From CAZMXP01 sp964570285 (GTDB taxonomy: Bacteria; Planctomycetota; PLA2): a stretch of 37,160 bases of DNA. The position numbers were made by a program, and so were the translations under genes. Each line of letters begins with the position of its first letter. The stretch's first letter is position 1. Below, piece by piece: positions 32,449 through 37,160 of the stretch. Below the pieces are notes generated by a model. That model saw only the letters and a program-made list of their open reading frames with translations, was not told the DNA's origin and did not search any database. The DNA is taken from contig CAZMXP010000049.1 in the NCBI GenBank assembly GCA_964570285.1, forward strand, positions 1 to 37,160. Direction: 5' to 3'.

Positions 32449-32554
32449 GAAGGAACCCAGGAAGCTAGGAACCGAGGAAGGGGCGGATTCGACCATCCGA
32501 GTCCCGGGATGCTCCCCTTTCCTCTCATGGGTTCCTCCCTTCCTGGGTTCCTTA
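32449..32554. repeat. Family B palindromic element
   Basis: Left arm AAGGAACCCAGGAAGCTAGG (from 32451) and right arm CTTCCTGGGTTCCTT (32539-32553) in inverse orientation, separated by about 60 bases. Same size and design as the A elements but a different sequence. Confidence 0.7.
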
Positions 32555-32656
32555 TCAAATCCGATACCCTCGGCCCTGATCGCTCGTACTCCATGCCCGC
32601 AGAGTCCTCGCCGCTTGCGCGAATCCCGCGAGTCACTGAAGGCGAGCGGGGAGAAC

Positions 32657-32766
32657 GAAAACCACGAAGGCGCGAAGACACGAAGGGGCTCCCGCGATCC
32701 GGTGCGCGCTCTGCGCGCAAACTCGTCCCTTCATTTCTCCGTGCCTTCGAGCCTTCGTGGTCATTG
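32657..32766. repeat. Family A palindromic element, copy 2
   Basis: Left arm AAAACCACGAAGGCGCGAAG (from 32658) and right arm CCGTGCCTTCGAGCCTTCG (32739-32757). About 110 bases; central spacer unlike that of copy 1. Confidence 0.75.
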
Positions 32767-32792
32767 CTGAATGTGACCCGTGCGGCGGCCTG

Positions 32793-32844
32793 CGCTCGTT
32801 TGGTTGCGGCGTCAACCCGCGCTGTGTCCCTGTGCCTCTGTGCT
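32793..32844 (-). repeat. Family C repeat, minus copy (C3)
   Basis: Inverse copy of 31990-32032, containing TTTGGTTGCGGCGTCAA and TGTCCCTGTGCCTCTGTGC. A further partial copy, TGCGTCCCTGTGCCTCTGTG, is at 32942-32961. Confidence 0.75.
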
Positions 32845-32974
32845 ACTCGCCCCCTCATGCCCCCCCCGTGACTTCGTGGTCCTCGTTCAAACCGCCGAAA
32901 CAGGGACCCGCACCCCCCCCCCGCACCCCCTCCCCTTCCCCTGCGTCCCTGTGCCTCTGTGCTCCTCGCCCCCC

Positions 32975-34258
32975 CTAGTCGACACGCTTCAGGACGACCA
33001 TCGTCAGGTCGTCGTCGTTCGCCGCGTCGCCGGTCCACTCGCGCAACGCGGCGCGCACCTGGGCGAGGATCTCCTTCGGCTCGCGCGCGGCGGCGGCGGC
33101 GAGCGCCGCGCCGAGGCGCTCCTCGCCGAAGAGTTCGCCGTCCCTGCGCCGCGCCTCGGTGGCGCCGTCGGTGTAGAGAAGCAGCACATCGCCCTGCGCG
33201 AGTGTGAGCGGCGCGCCGGCGCGGTAGCCGGCGTCGGGGAGGATGCCGAGGATGCGGCCGGTCGCCTTCAGCTCGACGATCTCCCCGGTCTCCGCGCGAT
33301 GCAACAGCGGGGCGTTGTGCCCCGCGTTGCACCACTCGAGGTCGCCGGTCTTCGTGTCGACGACCGCGGAGAACATCGAGATGAACTTGCCGCCGGACAT
33401 GTCGGGCACGAGGAAGTCGTTGAGCAGGTCCATCGCCTTCGTGAGCCGGTCGGTCGTGCGCACGAACGCGCGCAGGTAGGCGCGCGCCTCGGCCATCACG
33501 AGCGCGGCCTGGAGGCCGTGGCCGCTGACATCGCCGATGGCGACGCCGAGGCGGTTCCCGGGCAGCGGCACGAGGAAGTCGTAGTAGTCGCCGGTCGCGT
33601 CCTCGCAGAGCTCGTTGAGCCCGGCGACGGCGATCCGCCCCACCTCGGCGCCCCGCTCCGCGGGCTGGAGCTGGCGCTGCACCCCCTGCGCGAGCTTCAC
33701 CTCGCGGTCGTAGCGCTCCTTCTCGAGCGCGCTGCGGTGCAGGTAGGCGTTCTCGACGGCGAGCGCGGCGTGCACCGAGAGCGCGTCGAGGTACTCCTCG
33801 TCCTGCTCGGTGAAGGGGCCGTCCGCCTTGTTCAGGAGCTGGAAGACGCCGACGATCTGCCTCTCGCGGTTGCGGATCGGGGCGCAGAGGATCTGCCGCG
33901 TGCGGTAGCCGCTGCGCTCGTCCCAGCTCCGGTCGAATCGCCGGTCGAGGTAGGCGTCCTCGATGCGAACCGTCTCGCCCGAGGCGGCCACCGAGCCCGC
34001 GATGCCCTGCCCCACCGGCAGGCTGATCTCGAGCGTCGCGTCGCCGCTGAGCACGCGCGACCAGAGCTTGGTCCGGTCCTCCGACAGAAGAAAGACGGTG
34101 CCACGGTCGGCCCCGACGCCGCTCGACGCGACGTCGAGGATGAGCGCGAGCAGTTCGTCGAGATCGAGCGTCGTGTGCAGCGCGTAGCTCGCCTGTCCGA
34201 GTTTCTGCTGGCGCGCGAGCTCGCGCCGCAGCGTCTCGATCTCACGGTCGTCCGCCAT
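32975..34258 (-). CDS. GAF domain / SpoIIE-type PP2C phosphatase
   Basis: 427 residues from the ATG at 34258. A short coiled coil (1-20) leads to a GAF domain (about 25-180: LLALILDVASSGVGADRGTVFL, CAPIRNRERQIVGVFQLLNK), a linker helix (EKERYDREVKLAQGVQRQLQP, typical of RsbU-like phosphatases), and a SpoIIE/PP2C catalytic domain (about 205-427). Metal-binding acidic residues are in DATGDYYDF, IGDVSGHG, LYTDGATEA and DDDLTMVVL. It probably dephosphorylates an anti-anti-sigma-type protein (family knowledge); no such partner is in the window. It is monocistronic. CATAAT sits 6 bases before the ATG, which suggests a leaderless mRNA. Confidence 0.93.
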   Translation of the reverse strand: MADDREIETLRRELARQQKLGQASYALHTTLDLDELLALILDVASSGVGADRGTVFLLSEDRTKLWSRVLSGDATLEISLPVGQGIAGSVAASGETVRIEDAYLDRRFDRSWDERSGYRTRQILCAPIRNRERQIVGVFQLLNKADGPFTEQDEEYLDALSVHAALAVENAYLHRSALEKERYDREVKLAQGVQRQLQPAERGAEVGRIAVAGLNELCEDATGDYYDFLVPLPGNRLGVAIGDVSGHGLQAALVMAEARAYLRAFVRTTDRLTKAMDLLNDFLVPDMSGGKFISMFSAVVDTKTGDLEWCNAGHNAPLLHRAETGEIVELKATGRILGILPDAGYRAGAPLTLAQGDVLLLYTDGATEARRRDGELFGEERLGAALAAAAAREPKEILAQVRAALREWTGDAANDDDLTMVVLKRVD

Positions 34259-34286
34259 GGCGGTATTATGGCCGACCGCGCCTCCC
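34259..34286. promoter_or_regulatory. Compact bidirectional promoter with overlapping -10 boxes
   Basis: The ten bases 34261-34270 contain TATTAT on the plus strand (34264-34269) and CATAAT on the minus strand (34270-34265), almost the same bases read in both directions. The minus gene starts 6 bases away and the plus gene 17 bases away. Only 28 bases separate the two start codons. Confidence 0.5.
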
Positions 34287-36317
34287 ATGTGCACGACCCT
34301 TTTGCTGCTGCTCCTCTGCGACCTGCGCGAGGAGGAAGCCGCGGCCGAACGGTTCGCCGCCACGCTGCGCGAGTTCGCCGCGGCGCTGTCGGGACGCGAG
34401 GGGTACGCGGCGGCGGTCGCGATCGAAGGGGTGCCCGAGAGGGGGCCGAAGGCGGGCCGGCCGATCTCGCGCCATGTGCACGAGATCGATTGGGAGGGGG
34501 CGCGGGGGCCGGGCGCGATCGATCGGCTCTCGCGCTTCGTCCATGCGCACGGCGAGGTCGAGTGGGTCGGCATGAAGCCCAAGGGCGGGGAGAGGGTGAA
34601 GTTCGAGATCGTGGGCAGCCGCGTCTGGACGCGCGGCGTCGCGCGCGTGCGCGAGGCGGGGGGCAGGATCGCCTCGTTCGCCGTGGAACGGCTCGAGAGC
34701 CTCGGCCGCGCGCGGCCCCTCTTCACCGAGGTGGGCCTCCCCGGCGAGGATCCCGCCGTGCTCGACCATCCGACGCTCGGCCTCGCCGCCTACGGCGCCG
34801 CGGCGGCGGACGTCGACGGCGACGGATGGATCGACCTGCTCTCGACCGGCCACGACGGCAACACGCTCTTCCGCAACCGCGGCGACGGCACCTTCGGGAG
34901 CATCGCCGTCCCGAGCCCTCGCGTCGCGACCGGCCCGCTCTTCGTCGACATCGACAACGACGGCGACCCGGACCTCTTCCTCTCGTGCAACGGCAAGCAG
35001 ATGCTGCTCGAGAACCGCTTCGTCCCCGACGGCGTGATCCGCTTCGTCGACGTCTCCGCCCGCTCGGGCGTCGACGTCGCGTCGATCGCGTTCTCCGCGG
35101 CGGCGGCGGACATCAACGGCGACGGCATCCCCGACCTCTACGTCACCGCCTACAACAACTACGGCCCCGTCGCACCCGACTCCTACGTGCGCGCGACCAA
35201 CGGCCTGCCGAACCTGCTCTTCGTGAGCCGCGGCGACGGGCGCTATGTCGAGGAGGCGGCCAGGCGCGGCGTCGCCGGCCGCGGCTGGAGCTATGCGGCC
35301 CAGTGGTGCGACCTCGACCGCGACGGGCGGCAGGACCTCTATGTCGCCAACGACTTCGGCGGCGGCAACAACCTCTACCTGAACCGCGGCGACCGCTTCG
35401 AGGACGCGGCGGCGGACTTCGGGCTGCGCGACGACGGCTACGGCATGGGGGTCGCCTTCTCCGACTACGACAACGACGGCCTGCTCGACCTGCACCTGAC
35501 CAAGATGTCCTCGACGGCGGGCAACCGCATCCTCGACCTGACCGGCCACGAGGACCTCCGCCCGCTCGCGAAGGGCAACTCGCTCTACAGGAACCTCGGC
35601 AACGGCCGGTTCGCGGAGGTCGCGACCTTTCCCGCGGGCTGGTCCTGGGGCGGCGGCTTCCTCGACATCGACAACGACGGCTTCGACGACGTGCACGCCC
35701 CGAACGGATTCCTCTCCGGCAAGTCGGAGGCCGACACCTGAAGCCAGTTCTGGTGCCAGGTCGTGGCATCCAAGCAATGCAAGCCCGGCGAGGAGCAGAA
35801 GGGCATCGAGCGCTTCCTCGGCGAGCATCTCGCGCTCCTGAAGAGCAACCTCTCCTTCAGCGGCTACGAGCGCGACCTGCTCGCGCTCAACCTCGGCGGC
35901 AAGGGGTTCCGCGACCTCTCGGGCCTCTCCGGCGTCGACTCCATGAGCGACGGGCGCGCCGCCGTCTACGTCGACTACGACAACGACGGCGACACCGACA
36001 TCTTCCTGCGCGCGATGCACGGGCGCGCGCACTACCTCTTCCGCAACGAGATCGGCGCCGAGAACCGCTGGCTCCGGATCGCGGTGGCGGGGCCCCCCGG
36101 GGCCGAGGTGACCGTGAAGACGGGCGCCGGACTCGTGACCCGCCTCGCCGCCTGCGGCGCCGGGTTCCTCGCGCAGCACGACCCACGCCTGCTCTTCGGC
36201 CTCGGCGCCGACGAGGCGTGCGAGTGGATCGAGGTGCGCTGGCCCGGCGGGAAGCGGCAGCGGCTCCCGGGCGCGAAGGCGGGTTCGTTCCTGAGGATCC
36301 CCCGGCCCGCCGAATAG
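34287..36317 (+). CDS. CRTAC1-type FG-GAP/ASPIC-UnbV protein with in-frame TGA (candidate selenoprotein)
   Basis: 676 codons in one frame, interrupted only by TGA at 35739-35741 (codon 485). A hydrophobic N-terminus (MCTTLLLLLL) suggests export. About residues 170-480 hold FG-GAP/VCBS-type calcium-binding repeats: DVDGDGWIDLL, DIDNDGDPDLF, DINGDGIPDLY, DLDRDGRQDLY, DYDNDGLLDLH and DIDNDGFDDVH. After the TGA the frame continues with SQFWCQVVASKQC, another repeat (DYDNDGDTDIF) and a complete ASPIC/UnbV domain (NRWLRIAV, WIEVRWPGGKRQRLPG). Related proteins run through this point without a break, so the 3' part belongs to the same gene. A hairpin with a GGTCG loop 17 bases after the TGA fits a bacterial SECIS, so the codon may specify selenocysteine. 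A nonsense mutation or sequence error is the alternative. hemH follows after 11 bases. Confidence 0.75.
35739..35774 (+). promoter_or_regulatory. Candidate bacterial SECIS element
   Basis: UGA at 35739-35741, 17 bases, then stem GGTGCCA (35752-35758), loop GGTCG (35759-35763), stem TGGCATC (35764-35770). The seven pairs include one G-T wobble, and T51-A72 and C50-G74 can extend the base with bulges. Known bacterial SECIS hairpins lie inside the coding region right after UGA, with the apical loop roughly 16-37 bases downstream and a G among the first two loop bases; fdhF of E. coli has a GGUC-type loop. All of these conditions are met. High GC makes chance hairpins common, so this is suggestive and not proof. 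Confidence 0.55.
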
Positions 36318-36328
36318 GATCGGGCACC

Positions 36329-37160
36329 GTGGCCGGCCGCACCGGAGTCCTGCTCTCGAACCTCGGCACCCCCGATGCCCCCACGCCCCCTGCCCTTCGC
36401 CGCTACCTGCGGGAGTTCCTCTCCGACCGGCGCGTCATCGACCTGCCCCGCTGGAAGTGGTGGCCGATCCTGAACCTCTTCGTGCTGACGACGCGGCCGA
36501 GACGCTCCGCCGCCCTCTATCGCGCCATCTGGACCCCGGAGGGGTCGCCGCTGCTCGTGACCGGGCGCGCGACGGCCGCGGCGCTCGCGCGCGAACTCGC
36601 GCGGCCCGTCGCGCTCGGCATGCGCTACGGCAACCCGTCGATCCCCGCCGCGCTGGACCTGCTCGTCGCGGAGGGGTGCGACGCGGTGCTGCTGCTGCCC
36701 CTCTACCCGCAGTACGCGGCCGCGACGACCGCCTCGACCTTCGACACCTTCTTCGACGCCGTGCGCGCGCGCCGCGACCTGCCTGCGGTGCGCACGCTGC
36801 ACGACTACCACGACGAGCCGTCCTACGTCGCCGCGCTCGCCGCGAGCGCGCGGGAACTCTGGGAGCGCGAGGGGCCGCCGCGCCGGCTGCTGATCTCGTT
36901 CCACGGCATCCCGCGCCGCTACGCCGACGCGGGCGACCCCTACCCGCGGCAGTGCGAGGCCACCGCGCGCCTGCTCGCCGCGGCGCTCGGGTTGCCCGCG
37001 GGCGCGTGGGCGCTCGGCTACCAGTCGCGCTTCGGCAAGGAGGAGTGGCTTACGCCCTACACCGACGAGACGCTGCGACGCTGGGGCGCCGAGCGCCTCG
37101 ACGCGGTCGACGTGATCTGCCCCGGCTTCGCCGCCGACTGCCTCGAGACGCTCGAGGAGA
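36329..37160 (+). CDS. hemH: Ferrochelatase, 3' end beyond the window
   Basis: The open frame from the GTG at 36329 runs to the window edge (277 codons), missing roughly the last tenth to fifth of the protein. It reads GVLLSNLGTPDAPTPPALRR, YREFLSDRRVIDLPR-like text, YGNPSIPAAL, LLPLYPQYAAATTAS, LISFHGIPRRY (metal-site His), GYQSRFGKEEWLTPYT and CPGFAADCLETLEE (conserved Glu). All are standard ferrochelatase motifs. The enzyme inserts Fe2+ into protoporphyrin IX, the last step of classical protohaem synthesis, on the inner membrane. It lies 11 bases after the CRTAC1-family gene, so both may be one transcript. Its presence fits the high haem demand of the cytochromes in this window. Confidence 0.96.
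   Translation, partial: MAGRTGVLLSNLGTPDAPTPPALRRYLREFLSDRRVIDLPRWKWWPILNLFVLTTRPRRSAALYRAIWTPEGSPLLVTGRATAAALARELARPVALGMRYGNPSIPAALDLLVAEGCDAVLLLPLYPQYAAATTASTFDTFFDAVRARRDLPAVRTLHDYHDEPSYVAALAASARELWEREGPPRRLLISFHGIPRRYADAGDPYPRQCEATARLLAAALGLPAGAWALGYQSRFGKEEWLTPYTDETLRRWGAERLDAVDVICPGFAADCLETLEE

Larger units (their letters stand above)
31968..32974. repeat. 1-kb island of nested short repeats, no gene
   Basis: No credible coding frame is present. The region is made of three repeat families listed separately. Family C copies point inward from both ends (31990-32032 and 32225-32260 plus; 32793-32844 and 32941-32969 minus). Two palindromic A elements and one B element lie between them. 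These motifs resemble the 'CCACGAAGGCACGAAG' and 'CAGAGGCACAGGGAC' intergenic repeats common in Planctomycetota, Verrucomicrobiota and other uncultured phyla. They are often mis-annotated as short proteins. Confidence 0.8.

Noticed and set aside
31990..32969. CRISPR-like array
   Set aside because: Repeats are inverted, of several families and irregularly spaced; no cas gene is present.
32367..33335. Coding frames in the repeat island and into the phosphatase gene
   Set aside because: Peptides such as NHEGTKTR derive from family A repeats and are a well-known annotation artefact.
35742..35762. Programmed readthrough or frameshift as cause of the split CRTAC1 gene
   Set aside because: Both halves share one frame, so no frameshift is needed; plain readthrough gives no reason for the SECIS-like loop.
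1..37160. tRNA or rRNA genes
   Set aside because: None recognised on either strand by reading for cloverleaf or conserved rRNA segments; a dedicated tRNA search was not possible.

Overview
The window is very GC-rich (about 70% by eye) and gene-dense, with long antisense shadow frames. It comes from a Gram-negative-type bacterium with an outer membrane, shown by many lipoproteins, an outer-membrane beta-barrel and a secretin-like protein. An ECF sigma factor of the type paired with Ser/Thr kinases, a CRTAC1/ASPIC-UnbV protein, an LVIVD-propeller cytochrome and a Clp-N-only fragment together suggest Planctomycetota or a nearby or uncultured phylum. This is inference; there is no rRNA or marker gene complete enough to decide.

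Layout. At 1-4971 the C-terminus of a Uma2-like protein is followed by a minus-strand operon transcribed from 4971 down to 163: a double cNMP-binding/four-cluster Fe-S protein, a cytochrome-b-like membrane protein, a decaheme cytochrome and a diadenylate-cyclase-like protein. A divergent pentaheme cytochrome lies at 5036-6286, then an FHA-GAF protein. At 14355-7315 a minus-strand block holds an ECF sigma factor, a PknK-like kinase (GTGA overlap), two lipoproteins and a subtilase. At 19784-14530 an outer-membrane barrel is coupled to a huge decaheme/LVIVD cytochrome lipoprotein, a likely porin-cytochrome electron conduit. A tandem HbpS-like (haem-binding family) lipoprotein diverges from it at 19850. 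Its 3' end is duplicated around a cruciform repeat. At 21485-25402 are a zinc-ribbon protein, a dienelactone hydrolase-like protein and a three-gene SPFH/TPR/membrane operon. At 25536-31967 are a Clp-N fragment, a pRiA4b ORF-3 family protein, a SYLF lipoprotein, two secreted lipoproteins, a secretin-like lipoprotein and an SRPBCC protein. At 31968-32974 is a 1-kb repeat island without genes. At 32975-37160 are a GAF-SpoIIE phosphatase, a CRTAC1-family protein interrupted by one in-frame TGA, and the start of ferrochelatase (hemH).

How it works together: an inner-membrane quinol-oxidising module (Fe-S, cytochrome b, decaheme), a further periplasmic cytochrome, and an outer-membrane porin-cytochrome pair could form a trans-envelope electron path. 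Haem-related genes (HbpS-like, hemH) sit nearby. Signalling proteins (cNMP-binding, DAC-like, FHA, PknK/ECF, PP2C) surround it.

The most notable observations are: (1) the in-frame TGA of the CRTAC1 gene is followed, 17 nt downstream, by a hairpin with a GGTCG loop that resembles a bacterial SECIS, so this may be a new selenoprotein; (2) a second-messenger-linked redox operon; (3) a recurrent TANNNT box 6-7 nt before start codons, suggesting leaderless mRNAs; (4) several families of short repeats, including a G5-N3-G5 motif found inside and between genes.
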